Of a stretch of 64,000 nucleotides of DNA, positions 36,188 to 48,415 are shown piece after piece. This DNA comes from Quillaja saponaria (taxonomy: Eukaryota; Streptophyta; Magnoliopsida; Fabales; Quillajaceae), in assembly GCA_029379385.1 (NCBI GenBank), contig CM055611.1, positions 1,798,001-1,862,000 on the forward strand, given 5' to 3'. The position numbers and the translations under genes were made by a program. The notes below the pieces were generated by a model, which was not told the DNA's origin, did no database searches, and saw nothing but the letters and a program-made list of their open reading frames with translations. Every line of letters starts with the position of its first letter. Position 1 is the first letter of the stretch.

Positions 36188-37722
36188 CATGTATGGTATG
36201 CACAAGAGATGCAATTGCAATTGATGCTCTCTTTTAAATTGCACTCTACCCACCATTTCAGTTTTACTCGTTTTCAAGCATGCCTTTTATGGTGTCTGAT
36301 CTAGAGAGCTGGATGGGGTCCACATGTGTGGAAGAAAATTTTGTAATAACACAAAGGAGCTTCATTCTATGCTGAAGACCAAGACTTAGAAGTCGATAAA
36401 TAAATTATGAAGTTTACAACTTATTTATCATGTTCAGATATTTCAACACTCTCTCAGTACTATTATTGAAGCCAGTATTAAAGTGTGGTGAATTGAGCTC
36501 TTAATTTCCTTTTCACCATTTCATTATCTTATTTTTTGGTCTCTGGGTTCATTGTCTTATTTTCTGGTCTCTGGATCCGGGTATGGACGAAAGACCTATT
36601 TCACCATTTCATTCTAGTCCCTGGAGAGCTGGAGGGGTCCACACGTATGGAAGAAATTTTTTTATTTACGCAAAAGCACATTTAGGTTTTCATGTTGTTT
36701 AGACATTAATTAAGGGAAAACAGTGATCAAGAATTGGAAGGATTACAGCTTGCCGATTGCACTCATAAATTCTTGTTATCATCTGGGCTGGATGCTAGCC
36801 TGGGCTTTTGTGTTTTTTTTTTTTTTCTTGAAAAAAGTTAACTACTAGTAGTGTCAATATTAATGGAAGCCAATTGAAACTCCTGCTAATTAGTTATACT
36901 TTTTTGTTTATGAATATTATGTATTGCAGTATTATTTTTCTCTCCTATCTTTTATTTTATTTTTCAATGTTTAGATGAAACTGGGTTATACAATTTTAGT
37001 TCGAGTGTTAAAAGTTTTTTATTTATTTATTTTTATTATTATTTTCCCCTAAATTTGGTATCACTTTAAAGAATTACAAATGGTTGGTTTGCTTTCTTTG
37101 TTGAAGAGATAAAAAAAATAGAAAAATAACATAAATGGTCCTTAAAATATTACATTTTTGTCAATTTCATCACAAGAGTACGTATTTTTACTGTCAATTT
37201 TGTCACAACTTTAAAAACATCTGTGTCTTCTACCAATCTAACACAATGAACTTTCGGATAAAAATTGCTGACATATTATATTTAGAAATTGTTAATAAAA
37301 TCTTCAATCATGCATGTTACTTGCAATGAAGGATATACTATATAGAAATTTTGACTTTCACTTCAAACATATCAGCAAAACAAGTTAATAGTATAAATAG
37401 AAATGGTAAGGTTATTTGGTTTAATTCTAAAGAGTGAAGACTTTTTATTTTGTGCTTGTACTTACAAATCAATAGGAGGCCAATTTTTTGAAGAATAAGG
37501 TTTGTGCATGTTTCTTGTTGTCAACGTGTAATCCCACACCGCTATGGTTCGGGAACTTCACACTATATATAGGTTTAAGGAACATATCAATTGATTGGTT
37601 TTAAGAATGACATTCTAACACTTCTTTTATTTTATTTTTTGTCGTCGTTCAAGTTCCTTTTTTTCACCTCATTACATTCTTACTTTTTGTTGTTGTTATT
37701 TCTAATAAACATAGTGGAAAAA
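36188..37722. other. intergenic between the two divergent NPF units
   Basis: It contains a local repeat: 36300-36345 (gagagctggatggggtccac, gtggaagaaa) recurs at 36612-36660. 36533-36590 has a short tandem (cttattttttggtctctgg / cttattttctggtctctgg). 37135-37230 holds words typical of dispersed plant repeats (gtcaatttcatcacaag). The promoter of the minus-strand gene must lie here, but I cannot place a convincing TATA box. Confidence 0.5.
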
Positions 37723-37801
37723 ATGGGTGAAGGATTCTCAAGAGTCCTCCATGCTGGAGTTAATTGGGTTTTGTTATCCAAGGGTGCTATGTTCATTTGG
37801 G
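37723..37801 (+). pseudogene. orphan NPF first exon
   Basis: An ATG at 37723 opens 26 codons (MGEGFSRVLHAGVNWVLLSK, then GAMFIWG) and ends in a donor GTATAC at 37802 in phase 1, the same phase and the same F-I-W-G end as the intact copy at 63135. It is well preserved. No matching exon 2 is visible for the next 9.6 kb; the next plus-strand exon 2 starts at 47440. Either a very large intron links them or, more likely, the exon lost its gene. A related but worn copy is at 24613. Confidence 0.6.
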
Positions 37802-40800
37802 GTATACTTGTTTTTGCTATATGAAATATTTACATAATTACTCTTCTAGCTCTTTTTCTTCATGGTGTGTGGTCATGAGATTTTTAGTGCTGCTCTAATT
37901 GTTTTTGTTGATTATAGTATTCATGATGGTAGTTCTCTTTCAAAACAAATTTTAATTATTAACATTTGGGGAAAAATGATGTAAATTTTTTTTAAAAAAA
38001 AACTAGATTTTAAATCAAAAGAGAGAATGAGAAACCATTTATCAAAGGAAAACAATTGCTATTATGCCATATTTTCTATATGCACCATTTACTTCAGAAG
38101 GAAAAAAAATAAAAATAGAAACTCATAAACTAAGTATTAATAAATAAATTATTAAATAAAAAGAGAAAGAAAATCCAATGGTAGCAGATGCTACTTTTAA
38201 TGTTTTTTTTATTTCCTTTGCTTTTAGTGGAGGTGAAGCACCTGAAAAAAAATCTGTTGTCGAAAGAAAAACAATTGGAATGGTTTAATAACATTTTATT
38301 GTTGCAAACATGATACAAAATCTTACAGGAATTTAGAGTAAAAAAAACTACAATGTTGAATGGAACAAAATAACATATAAATTAATGTCTTGAAGATCAG
38401 TTCAAAATCATTCACTTGCTTCCTTTGTCTATTCCCCTTTTGCCTCTTTTTTTGTACTCATTTTTCTCGTTATGCTATTTCATTTGGTTGCCATTCATAA
38501 ATATCAACGCTAATTTTGATGTGTGGAATCCGCATACCAATTGTTATTCTTTATCTTTTTTCCATTTATTTTTGGTGTTGTCGAGTTTTTTGTCTTCGAC
38601 TTTAAGTAACATGAACATTGATGTTGTCTTTCTTTTTCTTATTATCCATGAGTGCAACTCTTTTCAGTGGCAGCAAATTCAGCAATGCATGTGTATCCTA
38701 TATAATAAATGGAGTCAAATTTAAAAGAAAAAATAAGGAAAATAAAATAGTTTCATAAATCTTTTGGTGTCTCATCTTTTCCAATTTCAAACACTTTGCT
38801 CATAGTGAAATTTTATTTATGAATTTTAAATTTGAATGATGTCATTGGATTCTCCATCCTTGTATGAAAGATAAAATTATCAATAAGAAAATAAACACCT
38901 TTATTATTATTATATTTACTTCATCATTATTACCTGCTTATATTACTACAAATATTGAAGAATAAGTGACATCCTCCAGTAATATTTCGATTCTATACCT
39001 GGATATTGGTTTTTTTTTTTTTATGTTTCTATAAGCAGTCAATTACAAGTACACGCATAAAATAAAATAAAAAAGGAATTGTACAGGTCACTTACGTTGT
39101 TGCAGGAAATTCACATGATTTGTTACATTTTTCACACCAAAATCTGCCTTGCTTGAGTTGAAGTTTTTACAGCAGTTATGTAAACCACATAATGCCAACC
39201 ACTCTTTGCATTGATCTCTTTAAATGTGGCTGTACAGTAAAAAGTTGTGTCCTTTTTCTTTTCTTTTTTGATGTTAGCAATATGTATAATTATTTATATA
39301 CTTTTTCTAATTGAAAGTGAGTTCATAAGAAAGTATAATGAATCATAAAATTAGAATTTTTCCTAATACCTAATAACTCGGTTCTTTTGCATTAAATGTA
39401 AAACTTTTAGAAATGGTTCTTGTCATGAGGGAGATCTCATTAGGATGCGGTGCTTTTCTCTTTACTTGCAACGTCTTGATATTTTCTTCAATATCAGCAA
39501 AGCTAAATAATAGGTATGTTATAACAAAAAAAAAAAACAAACTCAATGTTATGTAAAATTAAATAAAAATTTCATGTAGTGCTTGTGTTTTTTCACTACC
39601 AACCTAGTTTTGAGATATTTCATTTTGGTGATATTAAGTTGACATATATTTTGGTAGAATTTGTAGAAGATAGAGACCAATATCCTTCCTTCATTAAATA
39701 TTTTTATAAGTGATTTGATGTAGAGGAAAATTAAAAGAGAAAAAAATAAAAAAGAAGTAATTGCTCACCCATTTATGTTTTGACAGTCAATGTTGATGTT
39801 AGAATGACTATATGAGGATAAAATTCACTAAACCACTTTTCTTCAGCCATAGATTTTGTAAGGTTTCCCCAAAATGTGGCTCGTATCTTTTTTTTACCAG
39901 TGTTTAGGAGTTCAATACTTCTTTTATGAATTTTCTTCCCCTTTAGTTGTATCTCATCAATTGAAGATGGTCCACATATTTGTCCAATAATATCTAATGC
40001 AAATAAGATGTTCAGTTCATTTGCATATGAGAAATTGGAGGAAAAAAATTAGTATGTGTAGTTTGTTATCACCTGCCAAGCTTTTATTTTTGTTAGCTAG
40101 TTCATATAGTTTTTCATATGTTAGAAATTTAAACTTGTGCATCTTTATATGAGCATCCTCTCCTTCTATATTATTCCATAAGTTTTTGCATGAAATTTGG
40201 TCATATAATTGTGTCTAACAATTCTATACTCATACTTATTCGAATAGACAATGAAGTTTTTAATTGTGTAAATGTACCATTCTCGTAAAAAATTTATGAA
40301 ATGATCAGCAAACAAATTCTTGATAGTTGCATGAATGAGAGTATCGTGTATGAATCATGATTATAATTTCAATACACTGTAAATTTGTGAATAGTGATCA
40401 TTTTCAATAGGCTTGTTTTTTTTATCCATACCTCCTCGTCAAGTAACACCAAATCAAGATTCATAACTTGATTATTTAATTTGGTATTGACCACATTCCA
40501 CATTCTTGTCACTCTCACCTTGATCTGTTATAATTTTTTCTCCTGGTTAAGATCATTCAAAATGTTGAATTTTCATAAAGATGCCATAGTGGAATTGTAC
40601 CTGAAATAAATTTATGGGATCTACTATAAGTGAATTTTTATCCTATTGTAAGTAATTGGAGTGGACTTACAAATTTGATATTTACCTGGGAGTTGTAGAC
40701 CTCTGTAGTTTTGTGTTTTTGACTAGTGATTGTTTATTGGTTGCTTGGTTGTATAGTTATATATAGGAGTGGGTAATGGTTGCTTGTTTGCATGGTTAGA

Positions 40801-43800
40801 TATGGTAGGAAAAAGATTTAGGTTGGGCCAAACAAGTGAATAGAGCGTTTGAGGGAATGAATGGATGGCAAAAACTGACAATTTAAGAAGAAGATAAATA
40901 TCATTCAGAGTTTGGGAAAATTGATTATTTAATTAAGGAATTTAAGGCATGAGAATGGAATTATTTCAAAAATCAAATAGTTTTGGAAAAAGAAAAAATT
41001 TAAAATATTTCATAACTGTCAATTAATTATTAGAATTACTCTTGAGAATGGCAACTTTTGTAGCATGAAAATCTTTTTGAAATTACATGAGAATGAAGTT
41101 TATTCTGAAATCAGGAATGTGGAACTCTTGATGGAGAGATGAGAGCAAGAAGGTCTTTATGTAGAGGGTGTATCTCATGGAAAATCAGAATGTGCTTTTT
41201 TGGATATATTACTCGTTGGTAGGGAGAGCATGAGTAGTTGAATTTCACATTTGGTTTTCAAAATCCTAATTACAATGAAGTTAATTTGATTATTTCAATA
41301 AAGTTGTTATGTGGCAAAAAGAAAAATTGAAGTAATGAACAACTTGAATAATCAACTTTTGTATCAATGCAGAATTTTTGAATATAGGCATCCATACAAA
41401 TAAAAAATAGATAAAAATTTTTGCTCATGTCTCTAGTCTCTAAACATGCACAATTGAGTGAGAGACTGTGTACATGACGATTTTAGCTCAAATTATACAT
41501 AAATGTGAAAGTGAAGGGCAATTGGCTAAGTAATTGACGTTTTATGTTTAAATTATATACACATGCAAAATTGAAATGGTATCAAAGTACTTGACTATTT
41601 ATGTTCAAGTTATATAAACATATAAGATTGAAAGGAAATATATAAACATAGAAAATAGAAAGGAATCCTACTGAGTGTTTGTGAATATGAAGTTATATGA
41701 AAAAGTACTTTTATATTATTTTTTTCAATGTATATATATATATATATATATTTAGAATAGTAATAATATTTGTTAAACGTTGGACTGGCAAATTTAGATG
41801 TCAGAGTTTTATAAAACTTGAGTTTGACTCATTTCATAAAAAAGTTCTATATTAATTATTGAATTTGAATTGTTTAAAAAAATTAACTGAGCTCGAGTTG
41901 ATAGGTTAACAAATAACTCACGATATTTATTTGCACTCGTACTTGGTTGGGTGAAAGAGCTGTCGCTTATGGGCTATGGCATTTGAATGTACTTTGTTAC
42001 CAAGACAGAGAAATTGGTTATGACTGATGGCCCAAAAAGAGTAGCTGTGCTGTTAATCTTGAATATGAGCCCAAATACTAAGCCCTATACGCCTATTCAG
42101 TTTTGCCCACGAGACCTGCCTTCATCGTTAAACCAGTCACGAGTGCTGTAACTCTGGGACATCTTCTACTCTGTATTATGTTTAGGATATATCAATAATT
42201 AAACATCTCAAGTTTGAATATTATAGACTAAATTATATTTTTGATTCTTGAAGTTAAAATCGGATTTCACTTTTATCTTTCTCATTTATTTTATTACAAT
42301 TGGGTATCTCAAATTATAAAAAAAATTAAAATATATATATATAGCAAAAAAAATAAATAAACTGAAAATTAAAAACAATTTCCAAAATAAAAAAACTTTC
42401 AAAATCTAAACTCTAAATTTCAAGATATAGCCAGTTTATGTGAGAAAATCAAGCAAATTTCCATAGGAATCAAATAATGTGAGGCCAATTTGAATGATAT
42501 TTAAAGCATCAACATTGGCTGTCATGATTTTGTATTTCTGAGGGATACATCTGCAAATAAAATGCCTTTCCTACATTGGGGTGGTAGATCATTCAGTACA
42601 GCAGGAAACTCAGTGTCAATGGAAGCCAAAGAATAGTGCGGACTTGAAATTCATGTAATTATTTAACAAATTTTTTAAACCCAAACAATTATCAAATCCA
42701 CGATGGAACAAAGTAATAGGAAAAGCTGAAAGTTTTGAAATTGCAATTCAAAGCGTATGGAAAATCGAAAAAAAGGCATGGATCTGATAGTGATGCCTGA
42801 GAGAAGGCCATAGATTTGATAGACCAAATCCTTATTTGTAGAGAAATTGAAAGGAAGGAATCCACACACTCCAAATTAAAGGCTAGCTACCTCAATTATA
42901 TCTGATGCCTTACAACAAGTGCACTAGCTACCTCAATTATACATCATGCCCCACAACATCCATCAAATCCTAAGGGAATGACATGTCTCACGTCCTATAT
43001 ATGCTTATTTTTGTAGGATTAAAATTTGTCATAACAGGTTTTGTCCCTTCTCATTTTGTTATTAGAATTGTTAATTAAGGAACACAAAATCAATAATAAA
43101 ATTGAAAAAGATATTACAATGAGAGAATAAGAAATTTATATTGAGCACTTCTTAGCCAAAAGTAAAAGATAGCAATTGTTTAATATACTCAGCATGCACT
43201 TGTAAAAATAAGCCAAATATATTTTATAAAAAAAAAAAGGAAGCCAAATATATTAATTGAACTGTTACATGTCATTATTGTATTTAATCAGTATTACAAT
43301 TTGCACTTTACATACACTTCATAACTCACTTCTCACATACAAACAAGAGAATAACATATGTCTCACAACATGTGCATTAAATGATGTAGAATTTTACATT
43401 CATCAAATCCCAAGAGAATGACATCTTCCATAACAATTGTGCTCAATGGTGTAAAATTTCACATTCATCAAATCAATTGAATAATTTAAAGGATGACATG
43501 TCCCACAACATGTGCACTGATTGATTATACAAAAAAGTAGCAATGACAGATGGGGTCATGTTCATAATTTTTATAATAAAATTGATACGTACACTGACAA
43601 CGTGGTCATGTTTTACATGCAATGATTAAAAAGAAAAAAGTTGACTGTGTTTACTTTTCTTTTTGTTTGTTCGTTATTTTTTCATCTTCTTCAGTACGGA
43701 CAGTTTTATCTTTTTCTCTCTCTAAAAAAATCTGATTTTTTTTTTTTATCATCGTCATGTTTTATTCAATATAGTAGACCATGGCCACATCTCGTGGTAT

Positions 43801-46800
43801 GACTCCATGTTTGCAGAGCTTGAAGAGGCTAAACGAGCATCCACTTTGAAAATATCCACTCTCAACAAATTTTTTGACTATCCAGAAAATCCAAAACAGA
43901 TTGGGTTATGAAAATGTGTTGTAAACAGTGGGTTCAATTGGACAACGAAAACAAGCATTAGTTTCTAAAAGCCATAAACATCCCAAAGCTAAAGATAGAG
44001 AAATTTTTTTTGTAAAATTACAAAATTATAATGTATATCAATTAATTACACAAAATATATTATATTTCTAACTTCTTTTACCAAAAGCATAAGCTATTTA
44101 TTTATTTATTTTTAATTATACATTTAACTAATAATTCAATTAAAATTATGATTGCATAATTATTTGTTTGGAGTGAAATATTTGAAAAATAATAATAAAA
44201 TAGTTATCATGGATTAGCCTGTGATAATATTTAATAGTCAAAAACTTATAGAGAAGGAAACATTAGCTATACTTTAGAGAGAGAAATATTATGTCTCTAA
44301 TGAGAACTAATAATATACTGATAAATATTATCACAGACAAAAGTTGGTCTCTAATAGTTATCAAATACATTAATAGGCTATAACTCCTATTTTAATTCAA
44401 AATTGTGAATTAAACAAAAGTATTACTTTTTCTTAAATCATACATAATGATCTTACTCCATGTAATCAGCGATCTTGGGAATGGAGCGCATAAATCATAA
44501 TTAATTGAAATTTTAATTTATTAATTAGTTCTTAATTAAAAATTAAATCCAAATCTTAAACTAAATGTGTTAACAACCATAGTGTTCAATTAGAAAATTT
44601 TGGATTAATAGTTTTAAATAAAAAAAATTTTAAATTATGCATATAATGAATTATTACATTAAGTATTAGTAATATGTCATATGTGCACTACAAATGATAT
44701 ATGAATAATAATAATGCTCAATTGCAATAAATTATGATCAATGATTTTAATTAAGAAAATCATAATTAAGAAGCTAATTAACCACGAGATTATTTGTGAT
44801 AGGTCATATGTGCACTATTAATGATCTGTGAACCACCACTATGCCAGATGAAGTATCCAATGGCCTACTTTATTTTGACAAACATTTTAATATATCTGAC
44901 CATAATCCTGTACTACTGCATTTCTTCTCAAAATTTGCACTAGCATGGATTTATGCATGACAATACAAGTGATCCAAAGACTTCCGTGGTCATCAAGGTC
45001 CTTTGTAAAAATTGTCTCCCCTTCTTAGGCAAGGCTCAACAAAATAGTGAACAAGTTCTAATGCCTCAAAAGTTTATGTCACTTCAATCAAAAGTTGGTT
45101 CTAACAAAATGTCTAATTTTTAAAAAAGTCTACTCCAAAAGTCACTCAATTTTTATACAAAAAATCATAGATTTCAACCAAGTTAGCTTTCTGTTCAAAC
45201 AAACAGGAATATTTTCAGACTCTTAAAACCATGTTTAACTATTACAAACAGAAGAACATGCGGATGTTGAAACTACATGTTCCTCTCAAAAAGTCAATAG
45301 AAAACCAGTTTCCAGTTCCTCTTCCAGAGCTAAAAAACAGGTTCTACAGATTATGTCCAATCCAATGAATATGATTGTTATAGCATCAATCTTGAAAATG
45401 ACTAAAACAGTTAAAAATTTTACAATTTTTGATAGATCTCTGTAACAATTACTGTAGCAAGTCACGGTTAATTACTGTTACAACACGGAGCACTGTAAAA
45501 TTTTACTATAGTTTTAACTGTAGCAATTACTATTCAAAATAGTAAATTTCAATATTCTTTTTAAAGAGAGTTGCATCTCTCATTCAAGAAGTTTTTCATT
45601 TTCAGAATTTAATCCAAGTTTAGTATGAAAGCTTCCCTAGGTATTCCTTCATTTTCAGAATTTAATCCAAGTTTAGTATGAAAGCTTCCCTAGGTATTCC
45701 TCCAATCCTGTCCTTCACTTGTATCATTCTGTTTTGAACATTACCAATGACATTTTATCTCTATCTTTAGTTTTTTCATATTCCTCCCCTGGATTAGCAG
45801 GCGGACTACCACAACTTCTTCTTCCTTTCTAATTTATGTATTTTCCTTTCTCGGATTAGCGTGCAGACTACCACAACTTCTCCTCTTTTTAATTTCTGGC
45901 TTATATTTCTGTCTTTAATTTATATATTACATAGCATAATCCCCTTAGCAATCTTGCTGCTCTCTACTTCACTACTCCCGTGATTTTCCTCTACTTTAAC
46001 GAGCACAAAAAATGCAAAAGTTAAATCATACATAACTAACCCAACTTTATATGCATAATTACTCAATTGCCATCAATTATTTTGGCTATGCAAGAGATTG
46101 AGAATTACAAGGACAAGCACAAAAAAGACAAAGTTATTTTTCTATTAGGCATTAATGATGAAAAGTAACTCTCATGTGATGTACACCAAGTTGAAAGAGA
46201 AGCACATGAAACTTCATAGGAGGAGAGAGTAAAAATATGTCAAATTAGGTTTATAAAATCCACTAAGAAAACCAATTATATATTCATCTGCTTCTACTAA
46301 GTAGTAAGTACTAACCGGTAGAAGTATTGTAAAAAACCTCTACCCACTAATTTAATTAACTTAATCCTCTACCACTTGTTTGTTCACTGAACAATACACC
46401 AAAAACATTGTTTATTTAACTTGTGATACTACATGTACAAACAAAAATACTATTTTATATATATATATATTTATAATAACAATAGATTAGGCAAGTTCTT
46501 AATATCATAATAAGAATTAGTAGAAATTTCAATCCTTTTTTTTATTTCTTTATTTTTGTGATCAACGAGAAACTTACCCTTTATCATAAGTAAATCCTTG
46601 ATAGATTAACATCGCTTCTTAGTTCTATCTTGTTTCCTCTTTCCACCAAAAGTTCTCAACCGATTGTCTTTTTTTTTTTCCAGCTGCCAGTTCTCCAAGT
46701 TGAATCCCCCCAAAGAAAACAAAAAGAACATATTTCTTTTCAGTCCCACTTTTATAAATTCCTCAGTATTATTATTTTAAAACTCAAAATTATACAGATA

Positions 46801-46987
46801 ACACATAATCTACACATATTGTTATTATTTATTTATTTTAGTTGTTATCTCTTAGCTTAGTTTGAATACATAATATTTAAGCTTCTGTCAGTTCATTTTT
46901 GTGCAATGTAATAGAGTGTTTTAACGAAGGTAACCACACAGCTGAAGAAAGAAGTGGTAGAAGAAAATTTTAATACTCAGAGTCTAA
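37802..46987. other. long gene-free stretch
   Basis: About 9.2 kb without a gene that I can support. It is AT-rich with scattered low-complexity runs (for example (ta)n at 41730-41752 and T-runs near 39010). 44655-44840 holds an imperfect repeat of gtcatatgtgcacta. 45595-45700 and 45788-45890 are tandem duplications (the first is listed). No transposon domain or LTR pair was recognised. Confidence 0.5.
45595..45700. repeat. perfect 53 bp tandem duplication
   Basis: Two identical 53-base units, 45595-45647 and 45648-45700, start with ttcattttcagaatttaatc and end with ccctaggtattcc. No difference was seen, so the duplication is recent or an assembly artefact. Confidence 0.9.
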
Positions 46988-47055
46988 ATGGATATGAACA
47001 TCATTAATGTCGTTCGTGGGTACGTATGGTTCTACTTCCTGCTGGAGTATTACTG
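46988..47055 (+). other. possible exon 1 of the 47 kb NPF pseudogene
   Basis: This reads MDMNIINVVRGYVWFYFLLE then Y-Y-W before a GT, resembling the 63135 exon 1 in length and in the R-x-Y-x-x-F pattern. The donor phase (2) does not match exon 2 (phase 1), so it is either decayed or not the real exon. Confidence 0.3.
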
Positions 47056-47971
47056 GTTTCTAATTTCATGCTCTATTTAGGAGAGGAGAATACTAGGGAA
47101 AGAAAATGAGAGGGGAGCAAAATCGGGAAACAGTGAATAACTATCTTTACAGCCATTTTCTTTCCTCTCTGTTTAACATCTAATGTTCATTCCTAAATCC
47201 TAATTCCTAATTTGTTTATGGTATGCATCAAAGCTCTATTGGTTTTGTTACACAATATATTTTCCTTTTTTTGTTAGGATTCGCCGTCGTATTATATTCT
47301 CAAGGCCTATCCTATTCAGTTGTGGTAATTTTCGCTGAACCAATTATAACAAATTAACCTTTATTGTGGATTGGAATTTGGAGCTGATTCACTGTGTCTG
47401 CGTTTTTTTTTTTTTTTTTTTTTCAATTATGAATCTCAGGTTTAGTTGTAACTCATAGCTTGCTGGACTCAGCAGTGGTAGGTTTCTTGATATATTACTT
47501 GATGGATGCAGAGGGGAAGCAATTGGATCTACGGAATGCTGCTATCATTGTGAATTTGCAAGATGGAGTAACTTCTGTCTTGGCTGTAACAGTTACGCAC
47601 TAATCGATGGCCTATACTGGACGTTTCAACATGATTGTTTTCTGCACATCAGCCTATATTATCGTATGTTTCTTCACACACACACACAAGTGGAATTATT
47701 TTAGTATATGTGTATGTTAGAAGAGACTATAAAGTTTGTACCAATTCTTGGTGCAAGGGTTAATTTTCTTGTGGGTATCTGCTTGGTCTTCCACAGAATT
47801 TAGTGTGTACTATGTGGCAGTGATACTCATAGCATTCGGAAAAGCAGGAGGAGATCCACTTTTAAGAAACTTTCTAAGGTATCAGTTGGAGCAAAAAATA
47901 AGGAAACAAAGCAAAGGAACCGACAGGGAAAACGAATAAGAGGATGATAAATACTTCATGGATATTTGGTG

Positions 47972-47976
47972 GAATA
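47972..47976. repeat. copia target site duplication, left
   Basis: GAATA directly before the 5' LTR equals GAATA at 52847-52851 directly after the 3' LTR. Removing the element and one copy restores ggtggaatattgcttgg, which matches the uninterrupted 61 kb paralogue (ggtttaatattgcttgg). Confidence 0.95.
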
Positions 47977-48371
47977 TGTTGAAAATAATAAACTTTATTT
48001 TCCTATGATAAATTATTAGTAGAAGTTAAAAAGGTGTGAGTTATTTTGATATAATGAGTTTTAAGAGGTAGTTAATTTCTTATAATGGGTGGCTATAAAT
48101 TATTGTGTGCTAGTGGTAGTTTTTTTGTTGTTGTTAATGTGTAATAAAATTGTAGTAATGGGTTGGAGTCCTTAATATCTAGGATAATGGGTGTTAAAGT
48201 CATATTAGTGCACATTTAGTTGTGTGACTTTAGAGTTGCTATTATGAGTCTTATAAATACCTATTGTATGTTTTCAATTTGATATTAAGCAAAGTAGAAG
48301 TTGTCTTTTGAGTATTCCAATTTGTTTATCATCTTCAATTTTATGTGTTGTGCTCACCACATTTTCTATCA
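47977..48371 (+). repeat. copia 5' LTR
   Basis: Begins TGTTGAAAATAATAAAC and ends TTTTCTATCA. It contains a tataaata box (48249-48256) consistent with the LTR promoter. Confidence 0.93.
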
Positions 48372-48374
48372 AAG

Positions 48375-48387
48375 TGGTATCAGAGCC
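48375..48387 (+). other. copia primer binding site
   Basis: TGGTATCAGAGCC lies three bases after the 5' LTR, a perfect match to the 3' end complement of initiator methionine tRNA as used by most plant copia elements. Confidence 0.93.
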
Positions 48388-48415
48388 TAGTTCTCTAATT
48401 TGGTGAGTTTGAGAG

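Noticed and set aside
37591..37824. 77-codon plus-strand frame taken as one protein
   Set aside because: Only the part from 37723 is an NPF first exon. The upstream portion is poly-Phe/Leu from T-rich leader, and the frame runs past the splice donor.
38416..38724. 102-codon plus-strand frame, hydrophobic
   Set aside because: T-rich DNA reads as Phe/Leu/Ser; there is no conserved motif or partner exon.
42675..42874. Two overlapping minus-strand frames of 60-64 codons
   Set aside because: Neither has a motif or splice context; the mutual overlap in different frames suggests chance.
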